DNA from: CAYJFD01 sp964369605
GTDB taxonomy: Bacteria; Bacteroidota; Bacteroidia; Bacteroidales; UBA932
Assembly (NCBI GenBank): GCA_964369605.1
Contig: CAYJFD010000055.1
Span: forward strand, 1 to 7,277
DNA length: 7,277 nt
Direction: 5' to 3'
Shown here piece after piece: positions 1 to 6,721 of this stretch. A model generated the notes under the pieces. The model ran no database searches and was not told the origin of the DNA. It was given only the letters and a program-made list of their open reading frames with translations. Both the position numbers and the translations under genes were made by a program. Position 1 is the first letter of the stretch. Each line of letters opens with the position of its first letter.

Positions 1-296
1 GAGCATCTTTCGATACTCTCTTTTCTGGCGGTATGGACGGGACTCGAAACTGCGACGCTTTGCTTGCAGTTAGAGGGAGGCAGCGCGACTCTTTTTTTGA
101 TTTTCGGGGGTCGCGGGTTCGAGGCATACCTTAGGATACAAAAAAAGAGAGCATCTTTCGATACTCTCTTTTCTGGCGGTATGGACGGGACTCGAAACTG
201 CGACGCTTTGCTTGCAGTTAGAGGGAGGCAGCGCGACTCTTTTTTTGATTTTCGGGGGTCGCGGGTTCGAGGCATACCTTAGGATACAAAAAAAGA
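1..296 (-). repeat. Two tandem 148-bp tRNA-Asp-derived repeat units
   Basis: Units run 1-148 and 149-296 and look identical by eye; a third begins at 297 and becomes the real tRNA-Asp gene, identical to 344. Read on the minus strand, each unit ends with the last 23 nt of tRNA-Asp, including CCA, followed by the tRNA terminator. Weaker similarity extends back to the anticodon loop (about 22 of 28 positions next to the exact match). Each unit also holds an inverted 18-bp exact copy of the tRNA variable loop and T-arm (106-123). Pairings in the first unit are 30-35 with 125-130, 43-48 with 118-123, 48-55 with 64-71, and 84-89 with 110-115. The 148-bp period is not a multiple of three, so open frames crossing the units are not genes. 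The array may continue left of the window. Confidence 0.95.
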
Positions 297-320
297 GAGC
301 ATCTTTCGATACTCTCTTTT
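288..320 (-). terminator. Rho-independent terminator of tRNA-Asp
   Basis: On the minus strand, just past the tRNA CCA end, GAGAGTATC pairs with GATGCTCTC (one G-U wobble) around a GAAA tetraloop, followed by seven T (294-288). Stem arms are 308-316 and 295-303. The same terminator is carried in every 148-bp repeat unit, so any read-through into the array would meet it repeatedly. Confidence 0.9.
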
Positions 321-321
321 C

Positions 322-398
322 TGGCGGTATGGACGGGACTCGAACCCGCGACCCCCTGCGTGACAGGCAGGTATTCTAACCAGCTGAACTACCACACC
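322..398 (-). tRNA. tRNA-Asp (anticodon GTC)
   Basis: A complete 77-nt cloverleaf with encoded CCA. The acceptor stem GGTGTGG pairs with CCATACC (one G-U), the discriminator base is G, the D-stem is GTTC/GAAT, and the anticodon stem CCTGC/GCAGG encloses the loop CTGTCAC with anticodon GTC. The variable loop is GGGTC, and the T-stem GCGGG/CCCGT encloses TTCGAGT. It decodes GAC/GAU as aspartate. It has its own promoter (421-451) and terminator (288-320). Its 3' half is the evident source of the 148-bp repeats on both sides of this region. Confidence 0.97.
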
Positions 399-420
399 AG
401 TTTTGTTGCTTTTGAGGATG

Positions 421-451
421 CAAATGTAGACATTATTTTTTAATCTGCAAA
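421..451 (-). promoter_or_regulatory. Bacteroidota-type promoter for tRNA-Asp
   Basis: On the minus strand, TTTG (451-448), 19 bases, then TACATTTG (428-421): an exact match to the phylum's -33/-7 consensus TTTG and TAnnTTTG. The expected start near 414 leaves about 16 nt of leader before the mature tRNA 5' end. It lies in the short gap after the msrBA stop codon, so the tRNA need not depend on msrBA transcription. Confidence 0.85.
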
Positions 452-467
452 AAAAATAGCTTACTAC

Positions 468-1388
468 CTAAAATCTTTTTACCTTAAAGTGGCAATATGG
501 TTCACTTCCTTTACGTTTGTAATAATCTTGATGATAGTTTTCAGCCGAATAAAATGTAGAAGCTTTGGTCACCTTTGTAACTACATCATATCCTTTTATT
601 TTTAATTGTTTGATTAACTCCTCAGCGATTTCCTTCTGTGTTGCTGTCGTATAAAACACCTCTGATCTATACTGATTACCAACATCTGGGCCTTGCTTAT
701 CTAGCTGGGTAGGATCGTGAATTTCAAAGAATAGTTTAGCTAAAGTTTCATAATCTATTATCTTTGGATTAAATCTGACTCTAACAGCCTCAGCGTGTCC
801 TGTATTCTGTGTTAAGACATCTTGATAGCTTGGATTCTTTTTTTGACCACCTATATATCCTGATTCTACATCTATCACGCCTTTTTCTGCTTCCAGTAAA
901 TATTCAACTCCCCAGAAACAGCCTCCAGCAAAGATCGCTATCTCCTCTTCGACTGCTGGAACAAACTTCATAGAAATAGAGTTAACACAGTGACGTACGT
1001 TTTTATCAGTTAATTGTTCTCCCTCAAAAACATGGCCTAAATGCGCATCACACCTAGCACAAGTTATCTCTACCCTTCTCCCATCCGCGTCCATCGATCT
1101 TTTTACCGCACCTTCTATTTCATCATCAAATGAAGGCCACCCGCATCCAGAATCGAATTTATCACTCGAGCTGTATAGTGGTGCATCACATCTTTTACAA
1201 ATGTATATACCTTCTTCATAATGTTTATTGTATTTTCCAGTAAAAGGTCTTTCTGTGCCTTTTTCTTCTATAACATATCTTTCTTCTTTGGTTAATTCAT
1301 TCATAATGTACCCCTTTGTTTTTTGAGCATAAAGTGTTCCAAATCCAAATAATAGATGGAGCATCGCTGTAATTAATAAAACTCGCAT
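468..1388 (-). CDS. msrBA: Fused peptide methionine sulfoxide reductase MsrB-MsrA, probably exported
   Basis: This 306-residue bifunctional enzyme should reduce both epimers of methionine sulfoxide in oxidised proteins. MsrB comes first (about 30-143): zinc cysteines C64/C67 and C110/C113, the GCGWPSF motif with C82 (likely resolving), and catalytic C134 in RHCVNS. MsrA follows (about 149-303): GGCFWG with catalytic C157, GHAEAV with E200, GPDVGNQYRS with D235, and a C-terminal resolving candidate C299. All key residues are present. The first 22 residues look like a signal peptide ending LYAQ, so the enzyme probably acts in the periplasm. Starting at M29 (about 1304) would give a cytoplasmic form, but the hydrophobic leader and the A/T-rich pre-ATG sequence favour the upstream start. 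No exact phylum promoter was found upstream. The first codons and upstream region have a decayed copy at 4877-5017. Confidence 0.95.
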   Translation of the reverse strand: MRVLLITAMLHLLFGFGTLYAQKTKGYIMNELTKEERYVIEEKGTERPFTGKYNKHYEEGIYICKRCDAPLYSSSDKFDSGCGWPSFDDEIEGAVKRSMDADGRRVEITCARCDAHLGHVFEGEQLTDKNVRHCVNSISMKFVPAVEEEIAIFAGGCFWGVEYLLEAEKGVIDVESGYIGGQKKNPSYQDVLTQNTGHAEAVRVRFNPKIIDYETLAKLFFEIHDPTQLDKQGPDVGNQYRSEVFYTTATQKEIAEELIKQLKIKGYDVVTKVTKASTFYSAENYHQDYYKRKGSEPYCHFKVKRF

Positions 1389-1438
1389 AATAATCTTTTA
1401 TTAGTATTAGAAACAAAAAACAAATATTATGCCTTTTG

Positions 1439-1450
1439 TGGAATATTCCA
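1439..1450. promoter_or_regulatory. Palindrome upstream of msrBA, possible operator
   Basis: TGGAATATTCCA is a perfect 12-bp palindrome about 50 bp upstream of the msrBA start. In the decayed copy the inner GAATATTC is unchanged and the site remains a 10-bp palindrome (4970-4979), although bases around it differ. That is what a protein-binding site might look like, but A/T-rich palindromes arise easily by chance and no regulator is identified. Confidence 0.3.
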
Positions 1451-1579
1451 TATTGAAAATATCTATACTATGATTGAATAAATAATTTAGAAACTTATTA
1501 TTCTGAATCAATTGTAAAAATCGCAAATTAATAAAAAGAAATATCAATCCTAAATTCGAGGTAGACAACTACTGCAGCC

Positions 1580-1598
1580 AGTGAAGAAAGTCTTCACT
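1580..1598. promoter_or_regulatory. Perfect 8-bp hairpin in the divergent spacer
   Basis: AGTGAAGA, loop AAG, TCTTCACT. No T-run follows on either strand, so it is not a typical intrinsic terminator. It lies about 30 bp upstream of the -33 box of the S41-gene promoter, where it could be a dyad binding site. Function unknown. Confidence 0.35.
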
Positions 1599-1626
1599 AA
1601 ACATAAGTAAAATTTGAATATATGTA

Positions 1627-1658
1627 TTTGGCACTAGCAATATTATTGTTTAATTTTG
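1627..1658 (+). promoter_or_regulatory. Bacteroidota-type promoter for the S41 protease gene
   Basis: TTTG (1627-1630), 20 bases, TAATTTTG (1651-1658): an exact match to the phylum consensus. The expected start near 1665 gives a leader of about 77 nt before the ATG at 1742. Confidence 0.8.
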
Positions 1659-1741
1659 GAGCTTAGCCTATATCGTTACGGAAAGGCGAAATATATTTAA
1701 ACTTTGTTAATATTGGCGCAAGCCCTATAAATATAGATATT

Positions 1742-3889
1742 ATGAAGATCTTTTTTATCGTACTAGGTATATTATCGTTGAGTATAAATGTGCAGGCCCA
1801 GAACTATTTGTGGCCAATAGCTGGGGCTAAGACGGGGACAGACATATTATATACACCTCAGTCATATATAGAGAAGGAGCATAACTTTTCGAATCTTTTT
1901 ATTTCTGCGCCTAAAGGCAATATCGTTCTCTGCCCTGCTGATGGTGAGGTTGTATATGTGGGACTTACTTATTATTATTCTAATACCAGGAGCTCTAGCT
2001 GGGCAATAGGAGATAATCGCTCTTTCGATGAACAGATAGAGCTAGTTACGAGCAAAGCGCCTTCTAATATAAATCCTAAGTTTTTATGTGGAAATGTTGG
2101 CATAGCTTTAGGAGATGGGCTTGTAATGGACATATGCGGATTAAAGGGAGGACAGAGATTTAAAACTGGAGAGAAAATCTCAGCGGGAGACACTCTGGGC
2201 TTAGTTTCATATTCATATAATAAAATAAATGAGCCTTCAATAAAGCTAAGTATTTCAAAAAATGGAAAACCATCTGATCCGATGAGTCCTTTTGGCTTGA
2301 AAACAAGCTTTATCCCTGCGAAGGCTGCGGTAAAGATAGACTCTCTTACTAAAGATCAGGCGCGTAAGGATATGGAAGTACTCTTTGGTGCGACTGAAGA
2401 ACTACTGCCTAGTCTATATAAGATAGTTAGCCCAGAGGAATATACTCGGTTAAAAGCTAATATTTTTCATACAATAGATACCCTAAAAACGAGGAAAATG
2501 TCTACGGATGCATTTTGGAACTTAGTTTCTAGGACATATAATTACCACATACACGACAGTCATATTTATGTTCAGAATTATACGTGGGATAAGAGAATGG
2601 ACCATCCAAAAACTCAACCTGGTGCCGCTATCGGATGGGAGAAAGATACACTTAAATTATATCTAGTAAATGCTAAATATAAAGAGCATACAGGAAAAGA
2701 AATCGTCGAAGTAAATGGCTATAGCGCTGACTCTGCGAAGGTAATGGCTCTAAAAAGAAGTACTTCCTATGACCAAAAAGTTCATTCTGTTATAGATAAG
2801 GACATGGCTTTTAATTCTTTTGGCGCAGTATTTAAAAAAGATAGTAAAACTGGCATCTCTAACTTCGATTTATCACTAAAGTTCGCAGATGGAAGTAGTG
2901 TATATATACCTGAGGTTAAAGGATATTTAGATGAATCGATTCAGCTTATGCCATATATATTAACAAATCGCAGTTCAACTGGGTATTCAACGAAAATATT
3001 AAATGATTCTACTGCCTATCTAGGCATATCGACCTTTCAGCTTAACGAGGTAATTGTCGAGAAAATAGGAGCTTTCGTGGATAGTGTATCTACAGCAGGA
3101 CTGGAAAATTTTATAGTAGATGTGAGAAACAATCCAGGCGGAGATATCAATTATTTAGAGAAATTATTTTCGTACTTCGCGACCGATACAGTAAAAATCG
3201 AGAGTTATTCTCGCGTAAACAAAATAGGAGGATATAAGTATTTAGATTACACTATGAATTATACCGGGATGGATACACTATTTGCGAATTTTGTTTACAA
3301 AACAGATGGAGATGAGGAAGGATATTATGGAAATTTCTTGGAGAAGACCCTAAAGCCTGATTCCCTTATAAACTACAGAGGTCGTCTATATATCCTTACT
3401 AATGAAGGCTCTGCCTCTGCTGCAACTCTATTTCCAGCGATGGCTGTAAGAAGTCATAGAGCTGTTGTAGTCGGAAGGGAAACCCAGTCTGCATATCACT
3501 TTTTGACTGCTGTAAAATTTGCTCAGCTAAGATTACCCAACTCTACTTTAGTTGTAAGCCTTCCACTCGTAGAAGAATGGTTCGACACAGTAGTTAATGC
3601 CAGAGTGCCTTTCGGCAGAGGTCTTATTCCAGATTATGAAATCCCAATCACACATTCAGAACTTCTATCTGAGAATGGGGATGTGATATTAAATAAGACT
3701 CTGGAATTAATTGAGCAGGGAGTTTATCTGAATCCTGAAAATCCTTTCGAGGTTGAGAAAGAAGATGTTGAAGGTCCTACTACTGCCTTGGAGCTGATTG
3801 GTCTAGCCTTAAGAAGCTGGTGGCTCTGGGTGGCTATAGGAGTAATGCTTGCACTAGGTGTAGTACTTAAGTTTGCACGTAAGAAGTAA
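1742..3889 (+). CDS. Membrane-anchored S41-family protease with degenerate LytM/M23 domain
   Basis: This 715-residue protein starts with a signal peptide (1-19, ending VQAQ). Residues about 22-186 follow the M23/LytM pattern (SAPKGNIVLCPADGEVVYVG, then KNGKPSDPMSP). However, the metal-binding HxxxD site reads NFSNLF, the usual YAHL reads DICGL, and HLHFEV reads SIKLSI, so the domain should bind no zinc and may be a scaffold. A helical region (about 200-280) contains HDSH with S273-H274. A PDZ-like strand follows (GKEIVEVNG, 318-326), then the S41 core: VDVRNNPGGD (459-468), NEGSASAA with likely nucleophile S559, GRET (578-581) and GRGLIPD (625-631). The Lys used by CtpA/Prc proteases about 25 residues after Ser is Ala here. 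The Ser-His arrangement instead resembles tricorn-like S41 enzymes. A transmembrane segment (about 692-710) with a KFARKK tail anchors the C terminus, placing the catalytic part in the periplasm. The substrate is unknown. Confidence 0.85.
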   Translation: MKIFFIVLGILSLSINVQAQNYLWPIAGAKTGTDILYTPQSYIEKEHNFSNLFISAPKGNIVLCPADGEVVYVGLTYYYSNTRSSSWAIGDNRSFDEQIELVTSKAPSNINPKFLCGNVGIALGDGLVMDICGLKGGQRFKTGEKISAGDTLGLVSYSYNKINEPSIKLSISKNGKPSDPMSPFGLKTSFIPAKAAVKIDSLTKDQARKDMEVLFGATEELLPSLYKIVSPEEYTRLKANIFHTIDTLKTRKMSTDAFWNLVSRTYNYHIHDSHIYVQNYTWDKRMDHPKTQPGAAIGWEKDTLKLYLVNAKYKEHTGKEIVEVNGYSADSAKVMALKRSTSYDQKVHSVIDKDMAFNSFGAVFKKDSKTGISNFDLSLKFADGSSVYIPEVKGYLDESIQLMPYILTNRSSTGYSTKILNDSTAYLGISTFQLNEVIVEKIGAFVDSVSTAGLENFIVDVRNNPGGDINYLEKLFSYFATDTVKIESYSRVNKIGGYKYLDYTMNYTGMDTLFANFVYKTDGDEEGYYGNFLEKTLKPDSLINYRGRLYILTNEGSASAATLFPAMAVRSHRAVVVGRETQSAYHFLTAVKFAQLRLPNSTLVVSLPLVEEWFDTVVNARVPFGRGLIPDYEIPITHSELLSENGDVILNKTLELIEQGVYLNPENPFEVEKEDVEGPTTALELIGLALRSWWLWVAIGVMLALGVVLKFARKK

Positions 3890-3998
3890 GCCAGCGTAAT
3901 TAGTTCTGCATTTAGCATATCTACCTCTTGATTAGTTACCGAACTGCCAATCTCGCCATAAAGAAGTATAATTTTCAGCATCTCCATCGCGTATATTT

Positions 3999-4838
3999 TT
4001 ACCTGCCGAGATCAGATAACACCCACAAATAACCTTGATACCCCTCTTGATCACCACGTTCAAGACACTCTTGAGCAAGGCGAAGGAGCTCTGACCTTCG
4101 CTCTTCCTGTTTTTCTAGTCTATTATTATGCGCCAACTGTTGGTTGGCAATATCAGCACGTATTGCAGCAGCTGCACTTTGATTTTGTTTGTCAACTATG
4201 TCGCAGCCCTGATAGGCCTGATCTAAATAAAGTATGATTGAGTTTATTTCTTTTTGGGTGTCTCTTTTTTCAATATTATCTAGACTATTATACAATTCCT
4301 GATACAACTCTAATATTGCCTCACCATATATTATCGCATCTTGATAATTCTTTTCCCTAAGGGTGAGTGCTTTAACAGCAGAACTGTGCAGTCTCATTGT
4401 ATCTCGATGCCCTCTATTTCCATTATCAATCATAAAATTGATATATCTAATCACGGTTTCGAATGATAAATGCTCTACAATAGCACAAATCACGCTATCT
4501 GCATCCGAATAATTAAACGAGAATATATCTTGATAACCACAGTACTGCTCGATATTATTATTAACTACATATTCGATATCTTCAAGCGCTTTAGAAATGT
4601 AGTGTGCCACCTCCTGAGTCGAGTAATTCCCATAGTCATGCACAGCTTTAGTTGTCATCTCAGCACACAAGAATACCCTTAAATATGGCCTTAACTGAAG
4701 CTCCTGTTTCTTAATATGCATCCAGTACTTATCGAAAAATGCAAGGCGATTTTCAGCACCTTTAATATATGCATTTTCAGGTATACGAATCTCTCTTACA
4801 TAGTCCCAACAGAGTTCTGCTATTTTTTGCTTATCCAT
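3999..4838 (-). CDS. Hypothetical helical cytoplasmic protein, 279 residues
   Basis: I do not recognise this family. There is no signal peptide or membrane segment, so it is probably cytoplasmic. The sequence is almost wholly helical. Residues about 150-185 (ALTLREKNYQDAIIYGEAIL) and 250-270 (LLRLAQECLERGDQEGYQGY) read like tetratricopeptide-type helix pairs, and 218-262 is a charged, Ala/Gln/Glu-rich stretch that could be a coiled coil. Together these suggest protein-protein contacts, not catalysis. It is convergent with the S41 gene, 109 bp apart. The ATG at 4838 was chosen because it gives the full helical N terminus; the next Met is residue 40. A canonical promoter ends 5 bp before this ATG, implying a leaderless message. 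A 32-codon frame opened by the duplicated msrBA start (4918-4820) overlaps its first codons out of frame. Confidence 0.75.
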   Translation of the reverse strand: MDKQKIAELCWDYVREIRIPENAYIKGAENRLAFFDKYWMHIKKQELQLRPYLRVFLCAEMTTKAVHDYGNYSTQEVAHYISKALEDIEYVVNNNIEQYCGYQDIFSFNYSDADSVICAIVEHLSFETVIRYINFMIDNGNRGHRDTMRLHSSAVKALTLREKNYQDAIIYGEAILELYQELYNSLDNIEKRDTQKEINSIILYLDQAYQGCDIVDKQNQSAAAAIRADIANQQLAHNNRLEKQEERRSELLRLAQECLERGDQEGYQGYLWVLSDLGR

Positions 4839-4842
4839 AGCC

Positions 4843-4873
4843 CAAATTTATAAAGAAAACACGAAACATCAAA
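4843..4873 (-). promoter_or_regulatory. Bacteroidota-type promoter abutting the start of the 279-residue gene
   Basis: On the minus strand, TTTG (4873-4870), 19 bases, TAAATTTG (4850-4843): an exact consensus match. The predicted transcription start falls on or next to the ATG at 4838, leaving almost no leader. The -33 box lies 3 bp from the end of the duplicated msrBA 5' segment. Confidence 0.75.
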
Positions 4874-4876
4874 CTG

Positions 4877-5017
4877 AATAATAGATGGAGCACTGTTGCC
4901 AATTAATAAAGTTCTCATAGTAATCTTTATTAACTCTAAATACAGAAGAAGGATTATAAGGCCTTTAGTTGAATATTCACTATTGAAAATTTCTATACTA
5001 TAATTGAATAAATATTT
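4877..5017 (-). pseudogene. Decayed duplicate of the msrBA upstream region and first codons
   Basis: This segment aligns to 1348-1490, in the same orientation relative to its start codon. Blocks such as AATAATAGATGGAGCA, AATTAATAAA, TATTGAAAAT and ATTGAATAAAT are shared, with overall identity of roughly three quarters by eye. It keeps an ATG (4918) and MR-LLI codons like MsrBA. A 1-base length difference then shifts the frame, and the homology ends after about 14 codons. It is a non-coding remnant placed directly upstream of the 279-residue gene. No remainder of a second msrBA is present. Confidence 0.8.
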
Positions 5018-5096
5018 TACGATTGCCTTTACACTGAGTTAACATTTTTACTTGTCATACCTCGCTTTATAGTTTTCAGGAATCAAAAAGTGATAC

Positions 5097-6443
5097 TTAA
5101 TTCGATACTATTCTATCTGGATAATTGAATATATAATTAACTTCAAATTCAAAAATATATTCATTTATAACATCTTTAATCTGTATAGGTAACATTAAAC
5201 GTATCGGTTTAACTACTAGCGCCTTTTCAGAAGGGAACATAGAATCCGTTACCCACGTTTCTAATTCATCACTGTATCTTACATTTTTTGTAGGACTGGC
5301 TAAATCATCAATCATTGCCCCTTTGATAATTGTTGTGGCTGGTTGATCTCCTTCTCTTCCTAAATATTTTGTTCCTGCATGCATTATCTTCGAGGTAGAG
5401 CCATCAGAATCAACAAAAACCGCCTCATTCCATACGACTTTAAGAGAACTTTCTGATATATTTTTTAGAGTAAATTCAAATTGTGTTGAAGTCGCTAATA
5501 TTATTATTGCTATGTGACTATCAATATAACTATACTTCGTTATATTCTTATCAACTATTTCTTTTGTTTCACCATAACGTATATTTGGATTTTCTGGTTT
5601 TTCGACTTTAGAAAGTGTCGCATTGTATCTTCCTGACAAATCGTCTTCAAAACATAAATCGCTTGCAAAAACGTATTTATCTCCAATTTTTCTAAAATCT
5701 AAAACCTCTTTTTCTTCTAATGTTATACTATTCTTTACCACTTGAACTCCAGGAAGCAAACCAACCACCTCATAGCTAGCTTTTACTTTATCGTTAGTAT
5801 AAATATTACCCAATACGTCAAGTCTTGCTCCTTTATTAACAGGCTCATAAATTTTTTTATCTGTCCCTATTCTCTTTATTTCATAGCAAACTGTAGGATA
5901 CCCACTCTTCTCAAAATTATGGAGTTTAATATCTGTAATTACAAACTTTGAAATGTTAGAATCATGAGGATATTTTTTACCTATTATATTATTTCTATCT
6001 TGTTCGATATCTTCAACTAATAATAATGGAACAGTATATTCTTCTGTAATATAATGTAATTTATGGCTATGATTATAATAGTCATATTTATTGCTGAGGG
6101 TATAATATTCATATTCATATCTATTATTTATTACCATTTTAGTTTTTGCTTTACCATTCTTCTCCTTTAGATATAAAGTCATTCTATTATCTTTTCCTTT
6201 AATTTTTGAAATTACATAAGGCGTATTAAATTTTCCGGAAAAACCATACTGGTCACTGTATGATGGGGCGTACTCTGGGACATACATAACTGTTTTCCCA
6301 ACAAATTTTTGATATTCTTCAATAGAAGAATAGTAAGGCAATCCGTATTTATCAAAGGTGTAAACTTTTGGTCTATCTGCTGCCATTACACTGGTTATAC
6401 CAAACACAAAAAAAGCTGAAATAATAAATAATATTTTTTTCAT
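5097..6443 (-). CDS. Hypothetical exported protein with C-terminal beta-rich domain, 448 residues
   Basis: A clear Sec signal peptide (1-21 or 1-22, ending SVMAA) and no Cys at the cleavage site point to a soluble periplasmic or outer-envelope protein, not a lipoprotein. The N-terminal region is charged and Tyr-rich (104-136 is especially rich). It has two cysteines, C186 and C264, which could form a disulfide. Residues about 303-438 look like an Ig-like or beta-sandwich domain: FEFTLKNISESSLKVVWNEA, FVDSDG, HAGTKY, QPATTIIKG, then LMLPIQIKDV and YIFEFEV. From memory this resembles a domain of unknown function recurring in Bacteroidota exported proteins; that recollection is not a database result. 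No catalytic motif is visible. The start is set by the signal peptide, with A/T-rich sequence before it as in neighbouring genes. A canonical promoter at 6691-6721 implies a leader of about 240 nt. Confidence 0.8.
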   Translation of the reverse strand: MKKILFIISAFFVFGITSVMAADRPKVYTFDKYGLPYYSSIEEYQKFVGKTVMYVPEYAPSYSDQYGFSGKFNTPYVISKIKGKDNRMTLYLKEKNGKAKTKMVINNRYEYEYYTLSNKYDYYNHSHKLHYITEEYTVPLLLVEDIEQDRNNIIGKKYPHDSNISKFVITDIKLHNFEKSGYPTVCYEIKRIGTDKKIYEPVNKGARLDVLGNIYTNDKVKASYEVVGLLPGVQVVKNSITLEEKEVLDFRKIGDKYVFASDLCFEDDLSGRYNATLSKVEKPENPNIRYGETKEIVDKNITKYSYIDSHIAIIILATSTQFEFTLKNISESSLKVVWNEAVFVDSDGSTSKIMHAGTKYLGREGDQPATTIIKGAMIDDLASPTKNVRYSDELETWVTDSMFPSEKALVVKPIRLMLPIQIKDVINEYIFEFEVNYIFNYPDRIVSN

Positions 6444-6474
6444 AATAATATTTGAGGTCTTATATGCACATTTC

Positions 6475-6540
6475 CTCTGGTCGGCCTAAGTTTAAGCAAA
6501 AGGCGCAAGCTAGTTTTATTTGATCTTAGGGACGCCAGAG
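6475..6540 (-). promoter_or_regulatory. Long imperfect stem-loop in the 5' leader of the exported protein gene
   Basis: CTCTGG (6475-6480) pairs with CCAGAG (6535-6540) and CCTAAG (6485-6490) with CTTAGG (6525-6530). They are separated by a symmetric 4-nt internal loop and capped by a 34-nt apical region. It would lie 35-100 nt before the start codon in the mRNA. It matches no riboswitch that I recognise; a leader regulatory structure or an old recombination site are both possible. Confidence 0.45.
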
Positions 6541-6666
6541 AATTCACATTTCCAACAAGCAATGCTCACTCAAAATTATGAGGAGTTAACTTATTATTCA
6601 AGGAGGTCTTAATATTGGTCGTTTTCCGGGTCCTAGATAATAGCAAGCGCTAAATCAATTCTGTTC

Positions 6667-6681
6667 ACAGTATTTTACTGT
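6667..6681. promoter_or_regulatory. Hairpin/palindrome at the predicted transcription start
   Basis: ACAGTA, spacer TTT, TACTGT: a perfect 6-bp dyad 10 bp downstream of the -7 box of the 6691-6721 promoter, close to the expected first transcribed bases. A repressor site or a 5'-end-stabilising hairpin are possible readings. Confidence 0.35.
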
Positions 6682-6690
6682 TATCGAGTA

Positions 6691-6721
6691 CAAAATTAGG
6701 CATTTATTTGCGACTAGCAAA
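6691..6721 (-). promoter_or_regulatory. Bacteroidota-type promoter upstream of the exported protein gene
   Basis: On the minus strand, TTTG (6721-6718), 19 bases, TAATTTTG (6698-6691): an exact consensus match. The only gene downstream on this strand is at 5097-6443, so the leader would be about 240 nt. No closer match was found before that start codon. Confidence 0.65.

Larger units (their letters stand above)
1389..1741. other. Divergent intergenic region msrBA / S41 gene
   Basis: This 353-bp AT-rich spacer lies between the divergent start codons and holds no credible gene. It contains the msrBA upstream segment that is duplicated at 4877-5017, with a 12-bp palindrome (1439-1450). It also holds a perfect 8-bp stem hairpin (1580-1598), a canonical plus-strand promoter (1627-1658), and a leader of about 77 nt with a small GGC-GCAA-GCC hairpin near 1716-1725. 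Confidence 0.8.

Noticed and set aside
30..130. Integron attC site or cassette array
   Set aside because: The paired boxes separated by unpaired bases resemble attC layout, but the GTTRRRY/RYYYAAC core sites are absent, no integron integrase is present, and the pairing is explained by inverted tRNA sequence. The stem at 6475-6540 fails the same test.
64..282. 72-residue open frame across the left repeats (same frame recurs at 6834-7052 and 6982-7200)
   Set aside because: It exists only because the 148-bp unit is repeated; it covers tRNA and terminator sequence, changes frame from unit to unit, and has no start signals or protein-like composition.
1..296. CRISPR array
   Set aside because: The whole 148-bp period is repeated without variable spacers, and no cas gene is present.
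440..475. Terminator for msrBA before the T-run at 449-456
   Set aside because: A T-run exists on the minus strand but only a 3-bp stem precedes it, and the run overlaps the tRNA promoter's -33 box.
1703..1733. Second promoter TTTG-19-TATAAATA just before the S41 gene
   Set aside because: The -7 box lacks TTTG and the start would fall on the ATG; the exact match at 1627-1658 is better.
6600..6653. Small gene behind AAGGAGGT on the plus strand
   Set aside because: Only a 12-codon TTG-started frame follows, and this phylum rarely relies on such sites.
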